DNA of 64,000 nucleotides from Pelobates cultripes. Its lineage: Eukaryota > Chordata > Amphibia > Anura > Pelobatidae. The translations under genes were made by a program, and so were the position numbers. Within the stretch, counting starts at the first letter, position 1. Each line of letters begins with the position of its first letter. Positions 45,101 through 56,566 of the stretch are shown here, piece after piece. Under the pieces are notes generated by a model, which did no database searches, had not been told where the DNA came from, and saw nothing but the letters and a program-made list of their open reading frames with translations. The DNA lies in the NCBI GenBank assembly GCA_933207985.1, contig OW240916.1, positions 130,917,442-130,981,441 of the forward strand. Reading direction: 5' to 3'.

Positions 45101-46286
45101 GTTACCTAGTTCAGAGAGGAGCATGCTGATCTGAATCTGGTCTGCCCCTCCACTGGGTACAGACCATGCGTAACTGTCTCGCAAGCTCAGGGACTTGCAG
45201 TGTCCTCTGGTAATCTGCGGCAGCGCTCTGATTATCCCGAGCTAGGAAGACAACTACTTATGGTCTGCAGCCAACAGAAGTGCAGGCCAGAAGTGCCAGA
45301 CTGCCTCCTCTACATTACAGAGGGGCAGACTAAGTATGTCACATAATACTGTGAGTGGTTTTGCTTTGGAGCTCTGGATTATACTCATTTACTTTGACCT
45401 CTTTGGAATAAAAATTTGTAGTAATGCGCTACTTCTCCATTTATCACAGAGCTCCACAACAATAAAACTCCCAGTAATGTGGAGCTCTGTGACAAGCTCA
45501 TACACTACACAACAATACAACTCTAAGTAATGTGTCTATTAGTGAATCACCGAGCTCCCTAACTATAAAACACAAAGTAATGTGCATTTTATATACCAGA
45601 GCTCCACTGTAATACATCTCACTATAATATGATGTAATGTTTGTGTTGTCTGTGTATGTGATAGGTGTGATGACTGTGTGTGATCACATGGCCATGGGTG
45701 GCCGGAGCTGCTGCAGGATGACTGCTGGGGTCTCCGGCAGTCCCCCCGACTGCGATCGCCGGTCTAGGTAAGTCCAGGGCTCCTATTTGCCTCGGACAAT
45801 GACCGTTTTTTGTCAAGGGGATATACATGGTTAGATATATAATTTCATTCTAAGTGTATTTTGATATAAATATATATATAATCAATATCAATATACAGTT
45901 AGAATAAAATGACAATTTTTTATTATTATTTTTACAGTTTTTAATTTTTAATTTTTTTTAATAATTTTATATATATATATAAAATACACAAGATCCAGTG
46001 CACTCACCTATACACTAAACAGCAACTTCAATGTTGAAAGATTGTATTAGTTTTTTTTTAAAAAAACACCTAATCTAGGCAAAAATAATGGGGGTTTAGT
46101 TAAATTATATGATCATACATTGCATAAGCCTGCCACAACGTCAATGTACCCTATCTTTGGCAGGTCCTACACTAACAGCCTAATGTCTGCTCTTATGAGA
46201 TTAACCCACTTACTTGAGGAAAAAAATTCCATCTGGGGCTCTCTGCAGTACAAGGCTAAATAGGGCCCTGGGATGAGGCACCTGTG

Positions 46287-46289
<3 letters not shown>

Positions 46290-46352
<63 letters not shown>
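46290..46352. repeat. (TA)n(CA)n microsatellite
   Basis: TA run followed by CA run; frames across it are low-complexity. Confidence 0.92.
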
Positions 46353-46354
<2 letters not shown>

Positions 46355-46555
46355 TAGTTTTACTCTCTCTATATACACGTATATATTAAGGAAAAATATA
46401 CTTAGTATGACGTTTTATACAAGAGATATTATATATATATTTTTTTTTTATTTTATTTTATTTTATTTTTTTACTTTTTTCACCAGTCAGCTCAGGCAGT
46501 CCCCCTGCTGGCAGCACTGTGGACACCTATTGCGGCCATTTGACCACTCTTTTAG

Positions 46556-46735
46556 AGCTGTTACATTATTATTATGATATTTATAGAGCGCCGTCAAATT
46601 CCGCAGCGCTTTACAATGGGTGGACGAACAGACATGTAGTTGTAACCAGACAAGTTGGACACACAGGAACAGAGGGGTTGAGGGTCCTGCTCAATGAGCT
46701 TGCATACTAGGAGGGAGTGGGGTAAAATGAAACAA
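46556..46735 (-). repeat. L2-type LINE 3'-end fragment
   Basis: ATTATTATTATGATATTTAT then AGAGCGCC, CCGCAGCGCTTTACAATGGG, GGGTCCTGCTCAATGAGCTT: the same 3' end as the longer L2 copy at 53683-55375. Confidence 0.82.
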
Positions 46736-46887
46736 AAAGATAAGTCCCCTGGGGGTCCTAAATTGCAGAGGGGGAACTGTCTGGGCTGAACCCCCCCCCC
46801 AGACAGTCCCCCCTGAGAAGAAGACTGATCGCCGGCGGGGGAACGGCGGCGATCAGTAGGTACATGGGGAGGGAGAGTAGGGGTTAA

Positions 46888-48136
46888 TTTCTTTTAAAAA
46901 ATGTCTTTATTTATTTTTAAATTTTTTAAAAAGATTTGAACTGAGTGACTCGACCCCTTCCGCTGCTCTGCTCGACACTGCCGGGCTCCACAATGATAAA
47001 ACAATGTAAAAAGCGCTAAAAGGAAACAGAAGGATGAAAATGAAAAAAAAAAAAAAATTTATTTTTTGCCACCTCTGTAAACAATTCGTAATAACCCAAA
47101 GGGACAAGAATATAAAATAAACAAGAATAATCAAGAATGGCAGCTTCACACCTTAAAAACAGAAAATATACAAAGAGCACTAGTGAAATTATGTGAACCA
47201 GTAAAGCACCTGTATCATATACCTCCTCTTCTATTAATCTGAGATACTTGGGTCCAGATATAGATTCAAAATGTAAAAACTATTTATAATAAAACCACAC
47301 AGTGGTAAAGTACTATTAAACTCTAGGTACGCACTCAATTCAAATAAAAATTCTCATATCAACCATACTTTTCTATTAATCAGAATCTTCAACAATTAGC
47401 ACTAAATGCAAAATAACAGATGTTTTTTGCCAATCTTTATTTGATTTTGTTGAGATGCACATGAAAATAACAGTTTGTTCATATAGAATTCACAATGTAG
47501 AAGATAAAAGGTACTGTACAGTATAATGTTTTTTAGGGTTCAGGAATATTGTGGGTATAACAGATAACAGTATGTCTCAAAGCATGTGGATATTGTATAG
47601 GAGTGTTTTGTCATTGTGGATACTTGGGTGATTTGTTTACCAGTCGTAACCCACTCAGTTAGTAAATGTACTAGGTAAACAAGAATTGATATGGAACACA
47701 CTGTATTAAGTGGTCAAAGAAGGGGGGCAGTCTAATAACCAGTGGGAATAAAGAGAGAAGAAGGATGGAAAGTGAAGGAGAGAAAGAGATGAGACGGGGG
47801 TGGGGGAATAATAATTTCCCAGTTATTCTCAGGCCATGTGCTCTAAACAGTACATACCACCAACTCCAACCTTGTGCTCCAAGATTCTTATTGCTTGTGC
47901 ATGTGAAAGTAGGTATTCTTACCTGTAGCGCATCACATATGAACCATGCGGGGACCAGTACCCACAGTTAGGAGTTTTCTACTCGGCGTTTAGACAGGTA
48001 GTCGAGCCAAGGAATAATATACATTTCTATTAGTAAAAAATATATAACTATTGTAGCCACATTAAGCTTTCTTTAAAATAAAATAACATGCATCACAATG
48101 ATAAAACAGACATTTAGGCAGCCAATCCTGCCTCTA
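46888..48136. other. AT-rich non-coding DNA
   Basis: No exon or recognised repeat family. Confidence 0.45.
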
Positions 48137-48276
48137 AGTGATTCTGATTGGTCAAAGTTCAAAACTTATGAGTTGCTTGCACCGGACACCCAGATTCAAT
48201 GAAGTCTATAGGAAAGTTCCTTTGTTGGTAAAACAATGTCCTTAAATCCACATATTGTACTTAAAATCATCAAGAG
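48137..48276 (-). repeat. Inverted end fragment of Penelope-like element
   Basis: Reverse complement, with some changes and a small insertion, of 51455-51588: AACTTTGACCAATCAGAATC, GGAACTTTCCTATAGACTTC and GGACATTGTTTTACCAACAA are shared. Confidence 0.82.
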
Positions 48277-48299
48277 TATGCATATAATCTGAAGATGTA

Positions 48300-50459
48300 A
48301 ATAGTTATCTAGAAAAAACAAACAGACATTATAGTCCCTGGTTAACAAATGCACCAGTTTCGGATTCTTTGTGGTCAAAGTTCAAGCGTACTGGCTCTAT
48401 GAATGATCACTGTGCATATAGACAATGGCGAAATATATGCACAAAATAAACAAAATTGGCCAAGGCCCAATATTTCTGTGAAAATCTGAACAATAACCTA
48501 TCAAATCCTAGAAACTTTTGGAAAGTCATAAATAAATTACAAACTCCCCCAATCCACTCCGAACCCTCCACTGTCAAAGTGGATAACCAAACCCTGCAAC
48601 ATCCCTTAGATGTAGCAAATGCCTTTAACAATTATTTTGCCGGATGCTCTACTTCCATGATTTCTAAGCTAATAAATGACACGCATGCTGAAACTACAAA
48701 TGTGGATCATGCACCACTAAATTTGCAAAGACCTAATATAGACAAGTTCACTTTTAGACCTGTACCTATTGGTATCATTAGAAGACACCTAAATAATCTA
48801 AAAATGAAAAACCAGTCTGGACCTGATCAAATCCCAGCAATGTTGTTGGAGCTCAGTGCACCAGCAATTGCTAAACCAGTCGCAACTCTAATTAACGAAT
48901 CCTTGCTGTCTGGATAAATACCCATACTTTGGAAGACTGCGAGAGTAGTGCCTACTTTGGTTTCTAACTATCGCCCAATATCATTGCTCCCGGGATTGTC
49001 AAAAATCTTAGAAAAATGTGTCCATACGCAACTATGTGAGTACTACAAACAATCAAAGTATCTGACCCCTGATCAATTGGGCTTTCACCAGAATCACTCC
49101 ACTACAACTGCCCTCTTAAACGTTTGCAATGACATCCAAACTGGCATGGAACAAGGAGACCTAACTGGAGCTATTTTCCTTGATTTTGCTAAGGCCTTTG
49201 ACACAGTAGACCACGACATTCTACTGCAAAAACTCAGGTATTGGTGATCATTCGCTAGCCTGGTTTTGATCATATGTATCGGATCGCTCGTAATATGTGT
49301 CCATTTCTGACAGCAACTCCCTCTCCCAGTCACCAGTGGTGTTCCCCAAGGTTCCATTCTCGGCCCCCTACTATTTACATTGTTTATAAATGATATGCCT
49401 AATGTCTGCAAATCCTCAAATGTACACATGTACGCAGATGACACAGTAATCTATGCGAGCAAATCCAATCTCCTGCAGCTTGAGGCTGTGCTCCAAGACC
49501 AGTTTACAGAGGTAGAAAAGTGGATCGCAAAAAACAAACTCTTCCTGAACACTGACAAAACTGTCACAATGATCTTTGGAACAGTGCCTAAATTACACAA
49601 ATTACACAATTCCCACCTATCCATCAAAACAAATTCAAATGGCACACTGACCGCAGTCCACGCTTTCAAATACTTGGGTATGATGTTAGACCCCAATCTA
49701 TCTTTTGGCTTCCACATAGAAAACCTTGCATCTAAAATTTATCCAAAACTAGGTGCCTTGTACAGAAACAAATCCTGTCTAAGCCCTACAGTAAAGGAAA
49801 ATAATGTACAGCAAATGCTGATGCCAATCATTGATTATGGGGATGTAGTATATGCATCTGCACCGCAATCCCACATTAATAAACTTAATACATTGTATAA
49901 CTCGTTCTGCTGATTTGTGCTACAATGTAATTACAGGACCCACCATTGTGAGATGCTAAAATAACTAAACTGGCTGTCGCTGGAATCCAGACGCACCCTT
50001 CATCTTTCCAGCCTTGATTTTAAGAGCTTTTCTGAGAAACTCCCACCCTACCTGAGCAGAATGCTCTCCCCGGCTGTTCACACCTCCTATAACCTCCGAT
50101 CCAGTACCAACACTTTACTTAGTATACCTCAATACAAAAAGAAAGCAGCCCGATCCTCCTTCTCCTACAGAGCACCGCAATTGTGGAACGACCTCCCGCA
50201 CACTTTAAAATCTTCCCCAAGCCTACGTCCTTTAAGAGATCCCTCTCTACGTACCTCAAAACAGAATGCACCTGTCATGGTTGATTATATATTTCCTACC
50301 TGTTCTATGTTAAATGTTGTATTTATTGTGTATTGATATTGTTTTTGTATTTTATTGTACCCTAATGTAACAATGCAATGATTTGTGCACCCAGGATATA
50401 TTGAAGACGAGAGAAATCTCAATGTATCTTGGTAAAATATTTTATAAATAAATAAATGA
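48300..50459 (+). mobile_element. L2-type LINE, 5'-truncated, inside a Penelope-like element
   Basis: The 3' end CCCAGGATATATTGAAGACG, GAGAAATCTCAATGTATCTT, then ATAAATAAATAAATG is the L2 terminus. It lies between the inverted PLE end (48137-48276) and the PLE coding remnant (50461 on), splitting that element. Confidence 0.8.
48320..50336 (+). pseudogene. L2 ORF2 reverse transcriptase, disrupted
   Basis: The trail starts SPWLTNAPVSDSLWSKFKRT with QWRNICTK, a TAA at 48447-48449, then LAKAQYFCENLNN, QSGPDQIPAMLL, a stop at 48915-48917, NYRPISLLPGLSKILEKCVH, FLDFAKAFDTVDHDILL, a frame change near 49247, VPQGSILGPLLF, MYADDTVIYAS (both Asp present), FLNTDKTVTMIFG, and the C-terminal SFSYRAPQLWNDLPHTLK. 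Motif order is that of the L2/CR1/jockey group. Several stops and frame changes make it inactive. Confidence 0.9.
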
Positions 50460-50460
50460 T

Positions 50461-51163
50461 AAGTGTGCCCAAAAGTCAACTAATCGGTCTGAGAAGGAAC
50501 TGCACGGATATGGACACATTTATTGATCAGGGCCAAAAGATTCTACAGGATTTTAAGATTAGGGGGTATGAGTAGGATCTTTTGAATAAAGCTGTGGATG
50601 TGGTACAACAAATAAATAGAATATAAAACCACTAGTAAAGATATGAACAAGGACACCATCGCTTTTATTTGTCAATTCTCTGGAAACCATAATACAAGAG
50701 TGAGGAATATTATAACGAAAAATTGGCATCTGTTATTAAAGGATCCCGTTCTAAACACTCTTCTTCCAGATCAATTTATAGTAGGCGGTAAGACATATAC
50801 CATAAAAGAATGTATCACCTACAACACGAAAAATGTAGTCTATTTGCTCACCTGCCCATGTGGGTTGCATTATGTGGGACGAACAACTAGGTTGCTGTGC
50901 ACTAGGGTGGGCGAGCACATAAACCACATTGGCAGAGGTTATATATGCAGCATCAGGATTCACTGCACTTTCAGGAATATCATAACACAGACCCCTCTGT
51001 TCTAAAATTCCAAGGAAGTCAAAAGGTTACACAGGATTGGAGAGGTGATAATGTAATTAAGAGATTGGGGCAGTTAGAGGTGAGATGGATATTTGAGTTG
51101 GATACTTTAATACCTAACAAGCTCAATAATGATTTTGAGCTCTGTCATTTTATTCTGATATAA
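50461..51163 (+). pseudogene. Penelope-like element: RT tail and GIY-YIG endonuclease
   Basis: The RT C-terminal end reads SVPKSQLIGLRRNCTDMDTF up to a TAG near 50574. The GIY-YIG nuclease follows: TKNVVYLLTCPCGLHYVGRT then TRLLCTRVGEHINHI (about 50826-50930). After a frame change near 50950 comes FQGSQKVTQDWRGDNVIKRL, then LEVRWIFELDTLIPNKLN, ending at TAA 51161-51163. These blocks are diagnostic of Penelope-like elements, whose proteins join an RT to a GIY-YIG nuclease. Most of the RT is missing upstream of the L2 insertion. Dead copy. Confidence 0.87.
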
Positions 51164-51454
51164 ACGGGTTTTTTTTTAATCCTCCTCCCCATTTGCCTCA
51201 TCTCTAATTTTAATTTTTAAATTCTTTAATGTTCTATTTTTTTTTAACTTTTAACAACTTGTGTATTTGTGGAGTTACATCTATGTAGGCGACCTTCAAT
51301 TAATCTATATTGTTCTGTGGCGTTTTACTAATTTTATTATTTATTTTAATTTTATCCAATAGGGGAATTTTAATACATGTTAAAAAAACTATTGGTTTGC
51401 AAATACATAAGTAACATAGTGTTTTCTGTATCGTTTGTAAGGTTTGTATTAACA

Positions 51455-51588
51455 CTCTTGATTATTTTAAGTACAATATGCGGATTTATGGACATTGTTT
51501 TACCAACAAATGAACTTTCCTATAGACTTCTATGAATCCGGATGTCCGATATCAGAAGTGTTGAACTTTGACCAATCAGAATCATTTA
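51455..51588 (+). repeat. Penelope-like element end, direct copy
   Basis: Counterpart of 48137-48276. It follows the GIY-YIG remnant in the same orientation and leads into a hammerhead-like motif. Confidence 0.82.
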
Positions 51589-51639
51589 GAAATGGAATTA
51601 GTTGCCCTTAAATACCAGCAAGATGGCATTAGCACTTTA

Positions 51640-51675
51640 ACGTCCCGAGGAAGCTTACGTCCAAACGTGTAGACA
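51640..51675 (+). ncRNA. Hammerhead-like motif at PLE 3' region, mutated core
   Basis: GTC (51642-51644), CCGAGGA (51645-51651), a weak helix, CAAAC (51662-51666), GT, GTA (H17 = A at 51671), GAC (51672-51674). GTC/GAC forms stem I and AC/GT stem III. Two core substitutions (U4 to C, G12 to C) would stop cleavage. Confidence 0.45.
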
Positions 51676-52025
51676 TGGTGATGCCATAAGGTGGGTGTAA
51701 ATGTTTTACCTTGCAAAATGTGAACAGGCAAGAAACCTTTCAGGATGTATGTTCTTCCTGACCAAGAAACACTCACTGCAACCGGACTGCATCCTGTGAG
51801 GGCGATCGCCCTATTCCCCTGCAAGAATTGGAATTGAAAGTTAGGCTGCAAACATCAGATGACACAGATTTTGTTGGCAGCGATCGGCTGCATATACTCA
51901 CCAACTACTATCCAGTAAGGGGTTGTGTTTGCTTCTGACTTGTCTCTGTTGTCTCCTTAAGTGGTATTCCAGAGACAAAAGGGCTAGGAAAGTGTATGTG
52001 TTGTAAGGAATCAAACTATTTTTAA

Positions 52026-52387
52026 AAGGTTAGACTTCATACCTGCTGTCTGCTGGGTGTCTCTCCTCACCTCCACTACTATCTTGCGAGAGCCATACGT
52101 TCCTCAGCAGGAACTCCCCTTAGCTGTCCTGAGCTAAGCATTACAATGCAGGACTTAGCTCATTGACTGAGAGCTGACATCCAAGCCATGTATTGTGCAG
52201 GCTAGCTCAGGATTGCCAAGGGAAGTTCCTACAAAGGAACCAATGGCTCTCAAGGCATAGTAGTTGCAACAGAGTGTGGCACCCGGAAAACTCCAGGTAA
52301 GAAGTCAAACCTTTTAAAAATCAATTTGAATCCTTATAGGGGAGAGGGGCAGTGAGCTGCAGTGGTTATTGTGGATGGAATGTTCCT
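52026..52387. mobile_element. TTAA-type short element
   Basis: TTAA at 52022-52025 and 52388-52391. Ends are AAGGTTAGACTTC and GATGGAATGTTCCT. Internal hairpins such as CTGAGCTAAGCAT and CCAAGGGAAGTTCCT. Confidence 0.55.
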
Positions 52388-52391
52388 TTAA

Positions 52392-53682
52392 GATATTGCA
52401 CCAAATATTCACAGACATAATAAGTGTATATGATGTCAAGAACAAATTGTAACAACCTAATTCTCACTTACACAAGATTTACGTTTTAAAACCAAACTTA
52501 CAATATTGTAACCCCCTGTATAATCTTTGTCTTGTTTTACATTAAAATAAAGAATGACCAAGACAAAAAAATAAATAAAATCACAGATGATTGATAAACA
52601 TCATCCATGGTTTCACTGGTATTGTCACATAGACAAATAAATAAATTATATAGGTAGTCATTCTTTAGATGCGTGCATAGGGCAATTAAATATAATATCC
52701 AGCCCTTTATAAAACTTAGAGAGGCTTTAATATCATATATTACAACAAATGGGTTTGTTAAGTATATTAATGCATTTGGAGGAGGCATTTTTGGAATAGG
52801 TCAGTAATATTTCCATCCTGGTAATTTCTAAAAAAAATACTTCAGACTGAAAGGGAGTTATTACTGAGAATGACTCTAAAAATATCTTCAGAGATCAAGC
52901 ATATGAATTAGACAAGATATACATATTACATGTAACTGTTGGATATAGTTCCTAAACTGTTGGGAGTTTTCTCATCAACTGGCACAATTCAGGCTAAAAT
53001 TGCCAACTGCGACATAGCTGAAAACAGCTCATGGCATCAAAGTGGCAAATCATCAATCGTTTGAACAGTCGACATTTAAAACATACAATGTTTCTTCCAT
53101 ACAGACTTAATCATGCAACTACTCGACTACTGTTCCTGTGTGCAACACATCCATATTCATATTCATCTAACTTGTATCCTGAGTTGGAGGATGCTTTTGT
53201 GCCCGAGTTTTGAAATTTATGTTGGAGTCTTGGATGAGGTGTAGGTATTCTCTTTTGGTTTTTCTTTATACATTTGAAGGTGAATCCATGGCAGTTTTTG
53301 TCCAAGAATCGCGTTTTTTACAGTGGGTTGTGTAGTGCTTGTGTTGCCATTCCACTATTAGAAATTAAATTTCTTTTGAACAGTTTAACAATTATCTGGG
53401 TCCCTTGAACATGTATCTGGCCTCTTATCGCAGACATATCTAAAGCAGAAGTTCCCCTTCCCCTCTAATAATATCATTTTTCTGTCCTAACTTGGACAGA
53501 ATTAATTAGCCAACACTGAGCCTATGAATTCTTGCCATACAGAATATTCTGGCCATATATCCATAGGTGAAATGTTTAGGCTAGTGCGGTGGGTTCTTTC
53601 TGCCACTGCCCCAGCTGCTCTTTTCAAATCTTCAGAAAGACAGGGTGGCCAAGGACCTACATTTCCAGCCAAACCATTATTA
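52392..53682. other. AT-rich non-coding DNA, nothing assigned
   Basis: No exon-like segment or recognised repeat family. Confidence 0.45.
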
Positions 53683-55375
53683 TTATTTAAATAGCGCAAA
53701 CAAAATCCGCAGCGCTGTATGGGTGGACTAACAGACACGTAATTGGAACCAGACTAGTTGGACGCACAGGAAGAGAGGAATTGAGGGCCCTGCTCAGTGA
53801 GTTTACATGCTAGAGGGAGTGGGGTAGGGTAGAAAAGTAGGTTGTAGAATAGTATTCACTGAAGACAGTGTTATAATGACAGTTGCAGGAGAATCAGGGT
53901 TCGGGGGAGGTATTAACAGTTGAATTGATACGCTTTTCAAAAGAAGTGAGTGTTCAATAATTTTTGAAGGAGTGGAGACTGGGTGAATGTCTAATGGAAA
54001 AGGGAAGGGAGTTCCACAAAAAGGTGCAGCCCTAGAGAAGTCTTGAAGGCAAGCACCAGAGGTGGGAGTACAAACAGAGGATAGATGTAGGTCTTCGGCG
54101 GAGAGTAGGGACCTAGATGGGACATTCTAGTGTATTAGGGAGGATAGATAGGTTGGAGCAGTATTGTGTAGAGATTTGTATGCAAAAACCAAATATTTAA
54201 AATTTTGCTATTTATCTTACAGGAAGTCAATGCAGGGACTGACAGAGGGGTGAGGCGTGCAAGGTGAAGAAAGACAGGAAGATGAGCCTCGCCGCCGCGT
54301 TCATTATAGACTAGCAGGGCAAGTTGAGAGCATGTCAGACCTCTAAGGAGCGGATTGCAGTTGTCAAGGGCGAGAAAGGACAGTGGCCTGGACCAGAACC
54401 TTAGCCAAGTCCAGCGTTAAGAAGGGGCAGATGTGTGCTATGTTATTGTGAAGGAAGCAGCAGGATTTGGCGATCGACTGGACATTAAGAGCGAGGGAGA
54501 GCGTCAAAGAGAACACCAAGGTAGCGAGCCTGCAAGGTGGAGCTGATGGTGGTGCTGTTAAAAAGGAGGGAGACAGAAATGGGAGTAGCAACACTTGAGA
54601 AGGAAAGACCAAAAGCTCTGTTTTGGACAAGTTGAGTTTGAGGAAGTGAGCAGCCATCCAGTCAGAAAGACATGAACAGGAGGGGCGGCAAGAGATCAGC
54701 AGAGGACAGATAGATTTAGGTGTCATCCGCATAGAAATGCTAATGGAAGCTAAAGGACCAGAGGAAATTACCAAAGGAGGCAGTGTAGATTGAGAACAAT
54801 AGGGGACCAGGTACTGAACCTTGGGGAAGACCAACAGAAAGAGGCAGGGGGAAGAGCCAGAGAAAGAAACACTGAAAGAGCACTGGGAGAGGTAGAAGGA
54901 GCACCAGGAGAGAGCAGTATCTCGTAGACTGAGAATATGTTGAATGAGAAGAAGCTGTTGATGATCAAAGTGACAAAAGCAGCAGAAAGGTCAAGTAGGA
55001 TTAGTATAGAATAGTGACCACAAGATTTTGCAGTGATTAGATCATTGGATATTTTGATCAGAGCCATTTCCACAGAGTGCTGAGTGCGGAAGCCAGACTG
55101 AAGAGTGGCGAGCATAGAGTGGGATTCGAGGTAGTTTGTCAATCTCGCATGCACAACTTTCTTAAGGATCTTGGACGCAAAAGGCAGTAGCGAGATAGGG
55201 TGGTAGTTGGATGGGGAGTTAAGGTCAAGGTTGGGCTTTTCCAGAATCAAGGTTACAGTTGCATGTTTGAAGAGTGATGGAAATATGCCAGAGGAGAGGG
55301 ACAGATTGAGAATTTTAGTGAGAGGCAAAGCAAGAGAAGGAGACAGAGTGTGGATGAGATGGGAGGAGTGCTATC
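53683..55375 (-). mobile_element. L2-type LINE, 5'-truncated
   Basis: The 3' end at 53683-53830 reads, on minus, TGTAAACTCACTGAGCAGGG, then TACAGCGCTGCGGATTTTGT and GCGCTATTTAAATAATAATA, the typical L2 tail. Coding remnants run up to about 55330. A tail-only copy of the same family is at 46556-46735. Confidence 0.86.
54364..55328 (-). pseudogene. L2 reverse transcriptase fragment, frameshifted
   Basis: From 55328: [60 protein letters not shown] and [12 protein letters not shown] (motif A), then the frame is lost near 54970. A second fragment ending at 54364 carries LSDWMAAHFLKLNLSKTELL. Further decayed pieces, including a WNSLPF-like end, lie at 53900-54300. The motifs are those of L2 ORF2. 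No intact catalytic centre remains. Confidence 0.85.
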
Positions 55376-55990
55376 TTTATGTGGCAAATTCGTTTTTTTA
55401 TTTTATTTTTAGGGGGAAGATTACATTTACTACTTTACAGACACAAGAGCCAATTTCAATTAGCCAACTTAATTTATATAACTTATCATGTTTGAATAAG
55501 AATCTAGAATGAATAAGAAGTAAACTTCTATAACTGAATAAGAAGCTAACTTCAGTATCATGAATTCTGCAAACAATGGTAGTTATGTATAAGAACAAAG
55601 TAAAAGTAAGTTCTAAAACTGCAGTGATCAGTGAGAGAACAATGGAATGTTGCTGACTGCTCCACTTTCAGAACTTTGCACCAGGATTACGCGATACATA
55701 TGCATTTAACACTTCACTTGCTGTGAGCTACTCTTGACTTAGAATGATGAGAGTTACAATTTAGAGCATCTCACATGTGCTAGCTTCATTGCTAATGCTC
55801 AATTTCTGTGCCACCTCATATCATGCACAGGTTTAGAGGGGTGTACCGGTATTATGACAGTTTATAAAACAATTTTATTGGGAATATAGAATATTTCTAT
55901 TTTATTTTTAACAAAATAAGACTTTGTGCTCAGATTAATTAAAGGGTTAGCTTCGTTTTTATTTTGGGACTGCTCATACTCAAGCAGTAC
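55376..55990. other. Upstream flank of the relaxin gene
   Basis: AT-rich, with no repeat family recognised. It grades into the GC- and CpG-rich promoter region from about 56030. Confidence 0.5.
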
Positions 55991-55998
55991 AGGATAAA

Positions 55999-56106
55999 TG
56001 ACGTGCACAAGTGAAAGGGTGGTGGTAAGGTGGGAGCGGGTGGGGGCCGTTCATGGACCCCAGTATCGGCTGGGTGAGTCACACAGGAGCCATGAGGAGA
56101 TATAAA
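55999..56106 (+). promoter_or_regulatory. Relaxin gene core promoter
   Basis: TATAAAGG at 56101-56108 lies about 240 bp before the start codon. A consensus AP-1 site TGAGTCA lies at 56075-56081, and TGACGTGC, resembling a cAMP-response half site, at 55999-56006. The start of transcription is expected near 56130. CpG-rich sequence spans about 56030-56620. The elements are seen in the sequence; their use is inferred. Confidence 0.65.
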
Positions 56107-56343
56107 GGCTGGGATGAGGCGGGAGACACACTCACTGAGCTCTCTGACAGGCGGTGACAGCTCCCCTCTCACTCCTAACCTGAGGCAGTGCCGAGCACAA
56201 AGAGGGTTCCGGGGAGTCCCTGACACTGAGCTCATACTCGGGGCACAGCTCGAGCCCGGGAGATAGAGACCCACCGGGACAGATACCGGGTGCCAGGACC
56301 CTCACTGCCCACCTCCTCCCCCCTCCCAGCTGTATCGGAAGAC

Positions 56344-56566
56344 ATGGAGCACCGGGCAGTGCTGTGTGCTGCGCTACTGCTGCTGGTGGCGCACCTGCCC
56401 CGGGAGCTGAGGGCACAGAGGGGCCAGTCTGGAGGAAGCGAGTACGGGGTAAAGCTGTGCGGCCGAGAGTTTATCCGGGCGGTGATCTTCACCTGCGGGG
56501 GGTCCCGGTGGAAGAGGCTGTCCGTGGGAGACGAGCAGAACCCGGGCTACCGGAGCAGGGCAGCAG
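56344..56566 (+). CDS. Relaxin-family prohormone, exon 1 (signal peptide and B chain)
   Basis: A secreted insulin-like hormone precursor. The start ATG at 56344 is the first in frame and has a good context (G at -3 and +4). MEHRAVLCAALLLLVAHLP is a signal peptide. The B chain KLCGREFIRAVIFTCGG keeps both cysteines and the RxxxRxxI receptor-binding motif (R-EFI-R-AV-I), followed by SRW and the dibasic KR for B/C cleavage. The exon ends in the C-peptide at CAG|GTGAGC (56567), phase 1, as in relaxin genes. The B chain is closest to relaxin-3, but the position downstream of PLGRKT is that of RLN1/RLN2. The A-chain exon is not in the window. Confidence 0.93.

Larger units (their letters stand above)
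45101..46883. mobile_element. Probable TTAA element with AT-rich core, left end unknown
   Basis: It ends AGGTACATGGGG...GGGGTTAA (TTAA 46884-46887). GC-rich GATCACATGGCC, GGCAGTCCCCC and GATCGCCGG and the words TTTCATTCTAAGTGTATTTT match the elements at 17537-20926 and 58486-59600. It carries a microsatellite (46290-46352) and an L2 tail (46556-46735). Confidence 0.55.

Noticed and set aside
56290..56343. Upstream extension of the relaxin reading frame
   Set aside because: The frame is open but begins with GTG, not ATG. Starting at 56344 gives a proper signal peptide and good start context.
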